This document shows positions 48,698 through 57,891 of a stretch of 64,000 nucleotides of DNA, piece after piece. The DNA is from Cellvibrio sp. OA-2007 (GTDB taxonomy: Bacteria > Pseudomonadota > Gammaproteobacteria > Pseudomonadales > Cellvibrionaceae), in assembly GCF_000953825.1 (NCBI RefSeq), contig NZ_BBUL01000085.1:62001-126000 (forward strand), read 5' to 3'. Position 1 is the first letter of the stretch; the number at the start of each line of letters is the position of its first letter. Under the pieces are notes generated by a model, which was not told where the DNA came from, did not search any database, and saw only the letters and a program-made list of their open reading frames with translations. The translations under genes were made by a program, and so were the position numbers.

Positions 48698-49293
48698 CCA
48701 TTTACCGTATTCATCCGGATCGTATGCATTATCAGTTACTAACAATTTCCTCTGATGAGGTGATTCGTAAGCTTGGTAAGCAAAACCCATTTCATATTGA
48801 CCCCACACCCAAACCGTACGCTGCGATTTGGAAGTCATTAGAAGTTTCGTTTTATGACAGTACATCGAACAAAAACAAAACCAAACAACCTGATATCAGC
48901 GTTGACCATGGACGTTTATTCTTAAATAAATCGGCTTGTGATGCGTTATCAACACTTATCAGCGCAGATGGAGAAATTTTACCCGTATTATATGATGGGC
49001 AAAACGGTGCCATTTTTAATACGTTGAAATGTGCAGAAGATTTTAATGCTCTTGATACAAAACGCAGCACGAAAAATGATTGGGGCGATTTGCAATCATT
49101 GGCATTTGTTGAAGAAAAAATTGATACGACAGTTTTGTTCAAGTGTCAGTTTGAAGGTTTTACAGGCTTGTTTTGCACAGATGTGTTCAAAGCTGCAGTT
49201 GAGCAGGCGCACTTAAACGGCATAACATTTAGCCTTGATTTGGCAAATATTTTTCCGCCAGACCCATCTGCCCAAAAACCTGTTAAGCAGTAA
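48694..49293 (+). CDS. Probable immunity protein for the AHH nuclease
   Basis: This 199-aa protein starts inside the toxin stop codon (ATGA) and has the general look of DUF1629/Imm11-type immunity proteins: a globular mixed alpha/beta protein with no catalytic motif, and a C-terminal GLFCTDVFKAAVEQAHLNGI segment typical of that group. The partnership rests mainly on overlap and order. It could instead be an unrelated partner protein. Confidence 0.5.
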   Translation: MTIYRIHPDRMHYQLLTISSDEVIRKLGKQNPFHIDPTPKPYAAIWKSLEVSFYDSTSNKNKTKQPDISVDHGRLFLNKSACDALSTLISADGEILPVLYDGQNGAIFNTLKCAEDFNALDTKRSTKNDWGDLQSLAFVEEKIDTTVLFKCQFEGFTGLFCTDVFKAAVEQAHLNGITFSLDLANIFPPDPSAQKPVKQ

Positions 49294-49337
49294 ATAACTG
49301 AACTTTTGGAACTTACATTAAGTTTAAACAAGGCCGC

Positions 49338-49994
49338 ATGGGGCACGCAGAATTATTTATGAATTGGGCATTCAGAAGTGCAGTCAATATACTTCCTTTA
49401 AGTAAAGATCAGAAAAGTCTGTCTTTAGCTCTTACAGAGTGGGTTTACACGGGAGAAATGTACGATCTCGAAGCCCCTAATGAAACTTGCCAATTATGCG
49501 ATCATCCGAATATTCGGTATCAATTCAATATTCGTAATGCACATAACCACAATGAGTTATTAGTTGGCTCTGAGTGTATTAATAAATTTGAAATTAGGGC
49601 AGTTGATGAATCTGGTGCTCTGCTGAATGTGATTGAATCACGTCGGAAGGTCAATCGAGACAAGCGGCACTTAGTAAGTGAGGCGAGCAAGAAACGGCTT
49701 ATTAATGCGCTTGTCGAACTTCTGAAAAAAGATGAAGAGTTCGAGATTGAAAACTTCATCAACTACGTTCAGGACCGGGGCGCATTTACCCCCCTTCAAT
49801 TATCAATATTGGTTTGGCGATTGAATGAAAAAGGAATTCGACATAACCCCGCCGATTTCACACTTATCATGCGCCGTAACCGGGAGAAAGACCAACTGCG
49901 TGCAATGCCGGACTGGAAGATACGAAAAATATGGGATTACCTATCCAGCCCTCAAAAAGAGTGGGTTATTGGGAATACGCGTTTCAAGCTTTGA
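49338..49994 (+). CDS. Uncharacterised protein with a CxxC...GSEC putative metal site
   Basis: I do not recognise a named family. The 218-aa protein has CQLC (Cys51, Cys54), His56, and GSEC (Cys80) with a hydrophobic core between, a pattern that looks like a small zinc-binding fold. The rest is helical and charged, with RRNREKDQLR near the C-terminus. It ends 1 base before the tniQ stop on the opposite strand. An ATG at 49359 is a possible shorter start. Confidence 0.55.
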   Translation: MGHAELFMNWAFRSAVNILPLSKDQKSLSLALTEWVYTGEMYDLEAPNETCQLCDHPNIRYQFNIRNAHNHNELLVGSECINKFEIRAVDESGALLNVIESRRKVNRDKRHLVSEASKKRLINALVELLKKDEEFEIENFINYVQDRGAFTPLQLSILVWRLNEKGIRHNPADFTLIMRRNREKDQLRAMPDWKIRKIWDYLSSPQKEWVIGNTRFKL

Positions 49995-49995
49995 A

Positions 49996-51315
49996 TTATG
50001 AGATCATGAGCTTCCCCATGTCGGAGGCAGTAATTGCTTGATAGGCAGTTTGAATTGCTTTTTTTAAAACCCACTTGGGCAGCCCAGTTTCCTCTCTTAG
50101 TTGCTTATATGCATGCTTTCTAGACTTGGGCACTCGATTTTCAGAGACATCGAGAAAATACTGCAGCGCTTGTGTTTGCGCCAAATAGACTTTTCTCAAA
50201 TGATCCTGATCCAAATATGATTGATGCCGATCAACAATCAGTCTGACCTGAGCAGGAAACCTATACTCAAGATATCCAATAGATACTCCAAGCGCTTTTG
50301 CAGTAGCTTTTAACGATATAGGAGTATCGTCAGATTCGTTCAGCTCCTTCAATCTTTTTAGAAAAAATTTGTGATCTTTTACTACTCTGACAGATGCGTG
50401 CAAAAAGTTTTTTGGAAAAAAGCGCGAATCTTCAAATCCCAAGGATTGCGAGACTTTTGTAGCATTGCCACACATAAGATCAAACAAGGAAATTCCTAAT
50501 TGAAAACATAATTTCCGTGCATCATTCAGGCTTAAAGTTTTCTTTTCATTCACAACTGTCAGGAGTTTATCTCTACTGAGAAGGTTATAAAAAAAATCTT
50601 CTCTATGCTGCTGCCAATACTGATCAAACAACTCATTTACAGAAATAATTACTCCGTCAGTTGGAAGCTGACGTTCGCCAAATTTCTGTATATCCGCAAT
50701 CAGTTTTATTATGTCCCACGCAACCTCAGAGCCACAATCCAGATGATAGAGTCCTTTAAGCCTACAACTGAGTGGATTCAAACATTGTTGACATATTCCT
50801 AAATGGTTAAGCCGCTTATAACTAGTCTGAGTGCAACCACATTCAACGCATTTAGCCAGTAAACTAGTTCGATGTATCGGGCACTTTTGAACAGCTCTAA
50901 ATTGCCATATCAATTTAAAGTAAGGCTCTTCCTCTAACTCCTCCATTTCCGCCATACATTCTGGGCACCATCTAAACCCGCCTAACAACTCGCACTTTGA
51001 CATATTTAATTGGTTATTAATGAATGATGCACATGTCCCCATAAGCGATTGACCGGTCAAATACTCAAGCCCACTAATTAAATAGCCAGCCAGCACATTG
51101 TTTCTTAAAATGTCCTCGTTTTTTATATAACTTGGCAAACACTGTATCTCCCCGGTGAAATTGACGTCATTCTTTACTTGCTGATCCACATATTTCAATA
51201 ATTCACCAACATAAACACCGTGCCTATGAGCCAATCGATGAAGATAGGAAGGCAGAGACTCTATCTCTGCCGTTCCAATCCCTCTTACAGGAATAGGAAA
51301 TAGTTTTTGGCCCAT
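49996..51315 (-). CDS. tniQ: TniQ/TnsD-family target-selection protein
   Basis: TniQ-family proteins choose the target for Tn7-like elements and recruit TnsC. The 439-aa product has the N-terminal ESLPSYLHRLAHRHG motif and zinc-finger pairs CPEC (117-120), CPIH (145-148), CVECGC (156-161) and CQQC (175-178). The C-terminal half (about 250 residues) is a TnsD-like DNA-recognition region with LGVSIGYLEYRFP and a helical tail. It directly follows tnsC (stop TAG then ATG). It is the only TniQ in the element, so it should direct insertion near the tRNA-Ile2 gene. Confidence 0.9.
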   Translation of the reverse strand: MGQKLFPIPVRGIGTAEIESLPSYLHRLAHRHGVYVGELLKYVDQQVKNDVNFTGEIQCLPSYIKNEDILRNNVLAGYLISGLEYLTGQSLMGTCASFINNQLNMSKCELLGGFRWCPECMAEMEELEEEPYFKLIWQFRAVQKCPIHRTSLLAKCVECGCTQTSYKRLNHLGICQQCLNPLSCRLKGLYHLDCGSEVAWDIIKLIADIQKFGERQLPTDGVIISVNELFDQYWQQHREDFFYNLLSRDKLLTVVNEKKTLSLNDARKLCFQLGISLFDLMCGNATKVSQSLGFEDSRFFPKNFLHASVRVVKDHKFFLKRLKELNESDDTPISLKATAKALGVSIGYLEYRFPAQVRLIVDRHQSYLDQDHLRKVYLAQTQALQYFLDVSENRVPKSRKHAYKQLREETGLPKWVLKKAIQTAYQAITASDMGKLMIS

Positions 51316-52377
51316 CTACTCGCCTCCAAGTCTATTTCCAGCAACCTCCCTCTTTGGTTTTTTATGAAATGGCTTTCCCTTCTTGATTGTTGGTCTACTA
51401 TCAGATCTTGAATCTTCGCTTTCTCCCACTCCAGATAAATCACTTTTTTTAGTTTGTAACATTTTCTCTCCAGTTAGAATCTCCTTTCGAATCACTGAAA
51501 GATCTAGATCTGATAATCTTGTTCTATATAAAAGCTTTTCATTGAATGGGGTATCACAGTGTAATGAAATTGCATCAGCACGATTGAGCCAACCCTTCAA
51601 AAGCCCAATACATCCAAAGCTGCCTTCATATAAAAGCTCTGCGACATCAGTTAGAGATTGTAGCGATGAATTAAACGTAATCAACTCAGAATATTTCTGA
51701 AGAATCTGGCCGAATGCAACAATATCCTCCGCATTGACATGGTAGCGGGGAAAATGAATTTGATGCTTTCTTCCTAAAAGATGTGCTGCGTTTGATAATA
51801 TGTCTAAAATTGGATACGCTCCGATAAAAACAATAATCGTATTAGTATTTTCTGCCAAACATTTCCACGACTCCATTACCGCCAATGGAGCTTGAGCATC
51901 TTTACTCACATACTTTATATGCTGCGCCTCATCAATAAAGATAATCTTTACTCCACGTGCGATTATTGCCTGCTCCAAAGCTTCACGAAGAGTGGACTCG
52001 GTTGTTCTGTCGAACTTCTGAATTGCTAAATAATTCTGTAAATCAAGACCATTAACAGAATACAAAGGGTGTTTAACGCTTTTAAGCATCCTTTGAATCA
52101 TAGCTTTTGTTGAAAAAGCACCATGATTACCTGAGTTTGAAGCCGTAACCCTAATAGAATTCAACTTCCCTGTTCTCTCAAAATCATCTTCACCAAAGAG
52201 CATGCTGTTTACACGATTAATCAATGTTGACTTTCCAACCCTTGAGGGACCAGTCAAACAAACAACTTCACCCGGTGATGCGCACGATATAATTGCAAAT
52301 ATTTCAGAGATAGCTCTCTGCCAATTTCTGTGGACTATAGGCATGTTAAATTTTGATCCATTAATTATTCCAGACAT
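51316..52377 (-). CDS. tnsC: TnsC-like AAA+ transposition regulator
   Basis: TnsC forms ATP-bound rings on target DNA that link TniQ to the transposase. The 353-aa protein has Walker A GPSRVGKST (43-51), Walker B IIFIDEAQHI (145-154) and sensor IVFIGAYPIL. A basic C-terminal tail (KKGKPFHKKPKREV) could bind DNA. It overlaps tnsAB by 17 bases and abuts tniQ. Confidence 0.92.
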   Translation of the reverse strand: MSGIINGSKFNMPIVHRNWQRAISEIFAIISCASPGEVVCLTGPSRVGKSTLINRVNSMLFGEDDFERTGKLNSIRVTASNSGNHGAFSTKAMIQRMLKSVKHPLYSVNGLDLQNYLAIQKFDRTTESTLREALEQAIIARGVKIIFIDEAQHIKYVSKDAQAPLAVMESWKCLAENTNTIIVFIGAYPILDILSNAAHLLGRKHQIHFPRYHVNAEDIVAFGQILQKYSELITFNSSLQSLTDVAELLYEGSFGCIGLLKGWLNRADAISLHCDTPFNEKLLYRTRLSDLDLSVIRKEILTGEKMLQTKKSDLSGVGESEDSRSDSRPTIKKGKPFHKKPKREVAGNRLGGE

Positions 52378-54778
52378 TTTTTATCTCCCAACTCTCGGTA
52401 TTCAATGGAGTAATTTCCGCGTTTTTTAGCATTGAAAATATGCACTGTTCATCTTCATTTTCTTGCTCATCAAGCAACTCAAATTCCATAATTTGACTAA
52501 CACCGGTCGCACTTGAGTCGTCATACAATTTTTTAATTATCCTAACCGCGTCTTCATCTGCGGCTTGCTTTATTTTCTGGCGCTCACTAAATGCATCAAT
52601 GACAATCAATCCTTCAACCAATTGTGAGATTCCATCTAAGGCAGAATATCTATTAATTTTTGAGCTGTAACAGGGGATCCATTTACCATCTATCAAAGCG
52701 TATACGACATGAGGGTTCTCAGGATCCGTTCTAACTTCTACCGAACTTTTCTTTCCTCGCACTTCTTTTATATCAGGACTCCAATACCATATTGGGCCGA
52801 TATGTATTCCTCTTTGAAAATCAATCTTATAAGTATTTGTGTCTACGGCTGTAGCTAACAGGTATTCATTGTTCAGTTTCTGTGTAACTGCCACGAATGG
52901 ATACTCCCTCATATTTTTTTCCAGCCTAAATTTAGGGGATAGAATCTCAATCCCCCTTGGATTAGCATCCCTCCAGGCAATAAACGCTTCGAATTCTCGA
53001 TAGAAATCATAAACTGTAAGAACAGCTCGTTTTTTTGGCGAACTCTTCCCATCTACGCTTCGGGACTCTTTGAAATCAGCCAGATTACCGGGACGCTGAC
53101 TAAGCCACTGTTTCTTAAACTCACCAAACAAACTCTCCACCTCAGCACCATAACGAGAGTGTGCAGTTGGGCGGAGCACCAGTTCTATCTTGGAATGCGC
53201 CAAAAGAGCTGAAAAATATACTGAGCGAAATTCGGCTCCCCTATCTATAATAATTTCTTTAGGTAAAAGCCCATGTCGCCGAGCACAATCACGCATTACT
53301 TTTGCGCAAGAGACTCTTGATGGCGATAGAAATGAAATACTAAATGCGAGAACGCAGTTTGTTGCCAAATCAACCATAGCGGTAATCCAAGGCCTGAGCA
53401 CATGTGCCTCCCCGCCTGAATCAAAAAACACAAGATATATGTCTGCTAAACAGTGATCTATTGCAGCACTTTGCCATGCCAACTCTGCTTTAAGCTGTCT
53501 ATCAATAGGATCCGATGGAGATGCTACCGCGTTAGCAGCGCGTTTCCCGCCTCGCTTCATTGCGATGATTTCTGGTGGAATTGATCGCAGTCGCCGAATG
53601 AATGTTGTTTTCGCCACCGGAGGGTACATAGGGTGCGCTTCCTGAGCACCCACTCGATATTTTATATAGCTGCGATAGTCACTAAGGCCTTGAGACAGTG
53701 CATGTTCTCCTAATAGATATTCAGTCAGGAACGTTTCTGCGACAATATTAATTTTGCGTTTTCTATTACCAGCGAGAAACCATTTGGGAATAAGCGCTTG
53801 AAATTCACTAAGTCCACCCTCTGAACCTTTGCTAATTAAATTCTTCCATCGCCGAGTCGAACGATTTCGCTCATTAGCTTCTAGCTTCTCCAATCTATCC
53901 AGTGCTTCTTGCGCATATTTGGACGAAGGCATCGCCCCTACACTAATTGGCGATAGCATTCCCTCTTGATAAATTTTTGGGCCTTTGAACTCATCGACGT
54001 ATTTCAGCAAACGTTTATCTCTTACAACGTAGCAGCCCCTAGGAACTGAAAGTAAGCAGCTCTCCCAATCAAAGAAAAGTTTCTCTTGATCTAACTCTTG
54101 TATCAGAGCTGAGTAGTTTTCCAGCTGTAATCTTTCTTTGAGATCAAAAAGAGACCAAGAGAAAGACTCATTAAAAGCTACGTCTAATTTTAATCGGTCT
54201 ATAAATGAATCGTTTTTATATTGCCTAGTGCGAAGAGCCATCTCTTGATTGAATACTGAAAATTTATTTTTGTTAGAAGATACCCACACTTCGAATTTTA
54301 TTCCGATGCTCTCAAAATATTTTTTTGCAGGCAGATAAATCACCGTGCCATCGTCATTCCTTACCCAATTCTTTGGTTGAGCAGAAATCAGGTTTGCAAC
54401 AGACTTTTCATTTTTCACCTCAATGACACATGGACCATCCTTTCGTAATACAAGAAAGTCTGGGGTATACCAGTCTTTTCTCTCTTTGTTTTTTTTGGTG
54501 TATTTAATTATTGGAACTGGCTCAGGCTGATCCCATATCTCAAATACATTTTCATCTCTTTCAGCTAGTACGACGAATGCGCGCTCAGCGGTACGACTTT
54601 CCGTTGAAATCGTTCTTTGCATTTTTTCTGAGTAAAACCATGAACAACTGTTGGTTCTGGCGTGAACGCCCACCATTCTGGAAGCTTCCTGTTGTCGAGT
54701 TGTGAGAATGTAATCTCTCCCATCGACTGGGAGCTGATGCCGATCAAAATGTTGGTAAAGCTGGATTTCTGTAAACAT
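52361..54778 (-). CDS. tnsAB: TnsA-TnsB fusion transposase
   Basis: One 805-aa protein joins both Tn7 strand-cutting enzymes. The N-terminal TnsA nuclease has Glu65 (TAERAF), Asp107 (YTPDFLV) and Glu120-Val-Lys122 (IEVK), the PD-(D/E)xK triad for 5' cleavage. The TnsB/DDE core has Asp441 (IDHCLAD), RPWITAMVDLATN, Asp512 (IIIDRGAEFRS) and Glu548 (AEVESLFGEF). TnsA-TnsB fusions occur in several Tn7-like lineages, including I-B CRISPR-associated ones, but no cas genes are here. An AGGGGTG ribosome site precedes the ATG. It is first in tnsAB-tnsC-tniQ and reads inward from the right end. Confidence 0.93.
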   Translation of the reverse strand: MFTEIQLYQHFDRHQLPVDGRDYILTTRQQEASRMVGVHARTNSCSWFYSEKMQRTISTESRTAERAFVVLAERDENVFEIWDQPEPVPIIKYTKKNKERKDWYTPDFLVLRKDGPCVIEVKNEKSVANLISAQPKNWVRNDDGTVIYLPAKKYFESIGIKFEVWVSSNKNKFSVFNQEMALRTRQYKNDSFIDRLKLDVAFNESFSWSLFDLKERLQLENYSALIQELDQEKLFFDWESCLLSVPRGCYVVRDKRLLKYVDEFKGPKIYQEGMLSPISVGAMPSSKYAQEALDRLEKLEANERNRSTRRWKNLISKGSEGGLSEFQALIPKWFLAGNRKRKINIVAETFLTEYLLGEHALSQGLSDYRSYIKYRVGAQEAHPMYPPVAKTTFIRRLRSIPPEIIAMKRGGKRAANAVASPSDPIDRQLKAELAWQSAAIDHCLADIYLVFFDSGGEAHVLRPWITAMVDLATNCVLAFSISFLSPSRVSCAKVMRDCARRHGLLPKEIIIDRGAEFRSVYFSALLAHSKIELVLRPTAHSRYGAEVESLFGEFKKQWLSQRPGNLADFKESRSVDGKSSPKKRAVLTVYDFYREFEAFIAWRDANPRGIEILSPKFRLEKNMREYPFVAVTQKLNNEYLLATAVDTNTYKIDFQRGIHIGPIWYWSPDIKEVRGKKSSVEVRTDPENPHVVYALIDGKWIPCYSSKINRYSALDGISQLVEGLIVIDAFSERQKIKQAADEDAVRIIKKLYDDSSATGVSQIMEFELLDEQENEDEQCIFSMLKNAEITPLNTESWEIKNVWNN

Positions 54779-54958
54779 AGTGCACCCCTAGCTTCTCCGG
54801 CCTCTTCATGCGCACAGGCACAAAGGAACCTCGAAACTGAATTCATGAATTAGAAGGGCTTGACTAACGGAAATAAGGGAAGGATACTGTAGGCACCACA
54901 CCGAAGTATTTCTTCCCAAAGAGCCGGAGACAAGCAATTGTTTCTGGCTTTTTTGGTT

Positions 54959-55234
54959 TTAGGTCATATCAAATCCCCCACATTTGAGACAGGCTGGGAC
55001 TGGTTGGGACAAACCCATTTTTTCAATGCATGCCGCTACCTCATCCGCTCGAGCCAAGTAACCTGACCTCCCATTAAAGCGATAAAGGTTAATTGGAAGG
55101 GTTTTACGCGCATGAGCCTTTCGAACCGCTGCGACCGTTTTATATCTGAGAACTTCAGCCACCTCCTCCATTGTCAGAAGTTGACCATACTTTTCTCTCA
55201 AATATGTCAGCGTATCCAAAGAAACTGGCTTCAT
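54959..55234 (-). CDS. Small helix-turn-helix regulator near tnsAB
   Basis: From ATG 55234 (AGGGTG upstream) the product has 91 residues and a helix-turn-helix (LLTMEEVAEVLRYKTVAAVRKAHARK) followed by RFNGRSGYLARADEVAACI, an excisionase/HTH_17-like domain. Two C-terminal Cys (CLKC) are present. An upstream TTG at 55264 is an alternative start. It lies 180 bp before tnsAB on the same strand and diverges from the next gene; control of transposition is an inference. Confidence 0.7.
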   Translation of the reverse strand: MKPVSLDTLTYLREKYGQLLTMEEVAEVLRYKTVAAVRKAHARKTLPINLYRFNGRSGYLARADEVAACIEKMGLSQPVPACLKCGGFDMT

Positions 55235-55318
55235 TCTGTATAACACCCTAAATGCTCGTCCCAATAGGTCTCAGCGCGTCTCAAATTTAACATTCACAAT
55301 GAGGCAAATCTCGGTAGT

Positions 55319-55344
55319 ATTTAGCTAACAATTTGTAGCTAAAT
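55319..55344. promoter_or_regulatory. Palindromic operator candidate between the two regulators
   Basis: ATTTAGCTA (55319-55327) and TAGCTAAAT (55336-55344) are perfect inverted 9-mers with an 8-base spacer. The site sits 15 bp before the ATG of the plus-strand HTH protein, where a bound dimer would block translation initiation or transcription. Confidence 0.6.
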
Positions 55345-55359
55345 TTGACCGGAATACAT

Positions 55360-56169
55360 ATGCGACACTCAATTAAAGAGCGCCTATACCACTTAATGAA
55401 GAAGCGAACGCCATCAAAAGATGAGGCAGAAATTCTTAGGAATAAAGTCTGGCTAGAAAATATTCTTCAAAATCATGGAGTTGGAAGAAAGGAGCTTTCT
55501 CGTTTAATTGACATGAAGGGAGGGGAGTCAACAAGAACCGTTTCGCGGTGGTTTCAAGGAACACACGCAGCCAAGCAGAAACACGTGAAGGAAGTAGCAA
55601 AAATCTTTGAGGGTAGCGAACTCTTCTACGAACTCCCTGTGTTCAGACTTCTGATGAATAAGCCAATTCGAAAAGCTGAACTTACGAAAATTGTAGCCCC
55701 CTACATATCAAAAATAGCGGAACTGCAGTGCTGGGTATTCCCTGACCCGTGTCACCCTGAAAATAAAGATCTTCCATTCCCGCCTTGCTTCATAAATGAC
55801 ACTGAAACCCTCATTGAACGAGGGGACATTTACGGGTTTACGGCTATCATCTATCTAGTAAGATTGGCCGAGGCAGAGAGGAATGCACTCAACCATATGC
55901 AGTATATTCAATGTGCGTATCGCGCTTTACCTGGATTATGTCGCCACCCGTTATTTGCGAAATATTGGGAGGAAACACTGATCTGCCTAAAAAACATACA
56001 TTATCGAGAGATGACGTCAATTCTTCTTGTGCGCCCAATTGATGCGATTATTGAAAAGCAGATTTTCTCCCCGGAGCACATAACCAGACGACTACTAAGG
56101 CCGAGAGACCCGGAGACGCATCGATTTACAGAACTGGAAACTCCGTATGAACTCGCCGAGTTTCATTAA
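55360..56169 (+). CDS. HTH regulator with a long C-terminal domain
   Basis: From ATG 55360 the protein has 269 residues (a TTG at 55345 is possible). Residues about 30-90 form a helix-turn-helix of the lambda-repressor/XRE type (GVGRKELSRLIDMKG, RTVSRWFQGTHAAK, VKEVAKIFEGS). The C-terminal part (PYISKIAELQCWVFPDPCHP onward) is a helical domain with no motif that I recognise. It diverges from the small HTH gene, with the palindrome between them, and probably controls the transposon. Confidence 0.65.
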   Translation: MRHSIKERLYHLMKKRTPSKDEAEILRNKVWLENILQNHGVGRKELSRLIDMKGGESTRTVSRWFQGTHAAKQKHVKEVAKIFEGSELFYELPVFRLLMNKPIRKAELTKIVAPYISKIAELQCWVFPDPCHPENKDLPFPPCFINDTETLIERGDIYGFTAIIYLVRLAEAERNALNHMQYIQCAYRALPGLCRHPLFAKYWEETLICLKNIHYREMTSILLVRPIDAIIEKQIFSPEHITRRLLRPRDPETHRFTELETPYELAEFH

Positions 56170-56353
56170 GAAGGCACCCAAAATAGGCCTGTTATCTGTA
56201 TATCAAGAATGTTAAGTGCATTTTGTTTAGAAAGGCCGAATAATTTGAAGTCGAACCATCTTCAGAAATCAAATTGACAGCCCCATCAATCGAACTTAGT
56301 ATTGCACCGTTGCCCTAGAAGCCTTTTAATATTTTCCTTCCTTCGAGGACTTG

Positions 56354-56379
56354 AAAGCCCAGCCTAAAGCTGGGCTTTT
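56354..56379 (+). terminator. Rho-independent terminator
   Basis: Stem AAAGCCCAGC / GCTGGGCTTT around CTAAA, followed by a T-rich CTTC stretch. It is about 190 bp after the HTH-regulator stop and is the first strong terminator in that direction. Confidence 0.8.
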
Positions 56380-56772
56380 CTTCATTTAAACCTACAGGTA
56401 TGTAAAAATAAGCGCTGCTGACTGAAATCGCCGAACAGACTGCGGAAGATAACGATAACGCGCAAAAACAGATCATTACGCCTATGATGATTTGAGCAAA
56501 AAAATCCGGTGTACTCTTTATCGGATTACTCCGAACATCCCGCTCACTGGCTGGGAGGCTTTACAAGCCCGACATTAGCACTCCTTTAAAGGCTCCGGTC
56601 AGTGCTAACCTAATCAGTATACTTAATAATCAACATCTCAAAAACAGCTTAATATGCCTTTCCGAGGTAATTGCCTATTTATTTTTAAACTGATCAGCTA
56701 AAGTAGACACGAAAGAATTTGTTTTTTTAAATTTTGGGGTTCACGATTAGGATTGAAGCCTGCCCGAAAGAT

Positions 56773-56818
56773 GGTCGCCCGCCTGGTTTGGAGCGTAGTC
56801 CCGCAGGCGGCTCCGACC
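56773..56818 (+). ncRNA. Candidate structured RNA or hairpin element
   Basis: Nested stems GGTCG/CGACC and CCGCCTG/CAGGCGG enclose an 18-base loop. A GC-rich bulged hairpin followed by TTTTTT lies about 15 bp on (about 56832-56857) and could terminate a short transcript. No coding frame covers it and its GC content is unlike the surrounding AT-rich DNA. I do not recognise a family; a DNA-level palindrome is equally possible. Confidence 0.35.
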
Positions 56819-57006
56819 AACCTTATAACTAAAAAGCCCCCTATGGAGCGTTTTTTGGTTTTTCACAAAATATCCAGACACCACTAGCCGAAGCTTAGAG
56901 TCACCTCGCGGCTACCTGAGTATAGGCTGGCGCGCCCCAATCTCATCTGGTCACATGCAATCGATGGACTAGGTGGTGGCACTGAGATCCCTTATAGCCT
57001 GAGGCG

Positions 57007-57426
57007 TTACTGATCTAACTTAGAAGTATCACCTTCGAAAATGCACTCATAAATGACCGAATCGCAGGATTCTATACAACCCAGCAGTTTCTTTGGCTCA
57101 CTTGATTGATACATGTAATGCTCCGCAATAGGTAAGTGAGCCGTATCAGGTAATGGCATCCAACCAACTACATGGACTCCTTGCGGAATATTGAACCACT
57201 TACCATCCACAGCGTAGATGTCTATAACACCGCTATTTCCTCGGCCCGGCCAACAGCCCAAATACAAGGCAATTACGACCTCCATATCCACCGGCATTTT
57301 TTCGTTGCAATCAATCCACATGGTAAATAACCATCGTTCTTCGGGGGTTCTTAAATTTGAAGGGCGGTAACTGGGTGTACGTCCAGCCAATATTACTGAT
57401 ATCAAGATAACCCCAGTATATACCAA
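57007..57426 (-). CDS. DUF551-like protein
   Basis: The C-terminal part (from about residue 37, WIDCNEKMPVDMEVVIALYL to VVGWMPLPDT) resembles the DUF551 domain found in phage-like small proteins, with the conserved Trp-Ile start and HWMPLP-like end. The real start may be ATG 57321; the first 35 residues look unlike the domain. Function is unknown. It stands alone on the minus strand in the right arm of the element. Confidence 0.6.
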   Translation of the reverse strand: MVYTGVILISVILAGRTPSYRPSNLRTPEERWLFTMWIDCNEKMPVDMEVVIALYLGCWPGRGNSGVIDIYAVDGKWFNIPQGVHVVGWMPLPDTAHLPIAEHYMYQSSEPKKLLGCIESCDSVIYECIFEGDTSKLDQ

Positions 57427-57669
57427 CCGTATGATCTGGCTGAATTTGCATAGGAAAGCACAATCAGATGCAACTATTTTAATGTTGCCCCATCAGCTAT
57501 CTTAGGGTGAACCCCATTCTTAGCTGAGCTGTAATTGGAAGTATTTTTTATCAACTCTCAATTTCTAACTAGAACCTGGAAGCTAGCATTGCCGCACTAC
57601 GAATAGCCACGAAATATACAATTGAATTTTCGCGCCACAATGGCAGGACCAATAAGTGAAAGGGTACTC

Positions 57670-57891
57670 ATGTCAAAAGTAAGTTCTAAAAGGCAAATCA
57701 CGTTGCCTATTGATCTATGTATCTTGGCAGATATTGAGCCGGGAGATGAGGTGTCAGTTTTTGTTGATCGGCAAGGTATTATTTCTGTTGTGAAAAAAAC
57801 TTCTGGTTCAGCCAAAGGATTTTTAAGGAGTGTACGGAAGGTGCGAAAGATGAGCGATGAAAACTCTCTGAAAAGTATTATGCATTCATGA
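57670..57891 (+). CDS. AbrB/MazE-type antitoxin, apparently without its toxin
   Basis: From ATG 57670 (AAAGGG upstream) the 73-aa product has a SpoVT/AbrB swapped-hairpin DNA-binding domain: SKVSSKRQITLPIDLC and IEPGDEVSVFVDRQGIISV. Such proteins are usually antitoxins that bind their own promoter. A second frame starts in the stop codon (ATGA at 57888) but ends after 15 codons, which looks like a toxin remnant. A solo regulator is the other reading. Confidence 0.7.
   Translation: MSKVSSKRQITLPIDLCILADIEPGDEVSVFVDRQGIISVVKKTSGSAKGFLRSVRKVRKMSDENSLKSIMHS

Larger units (their letters stand above)
56170..57006. other. Non-coding stretch in the right arm of the transposon
   Basis: I see no convincing coding gene. 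It contains a strong terminator (56354-56379), an inverted repeat TTAGCACT / AGTGCTAA (56575-56582 and 56601-56608), and a larger structured segment (56773-56818). The rest is AT-rich without recognisable features. Confidence 0.5.
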
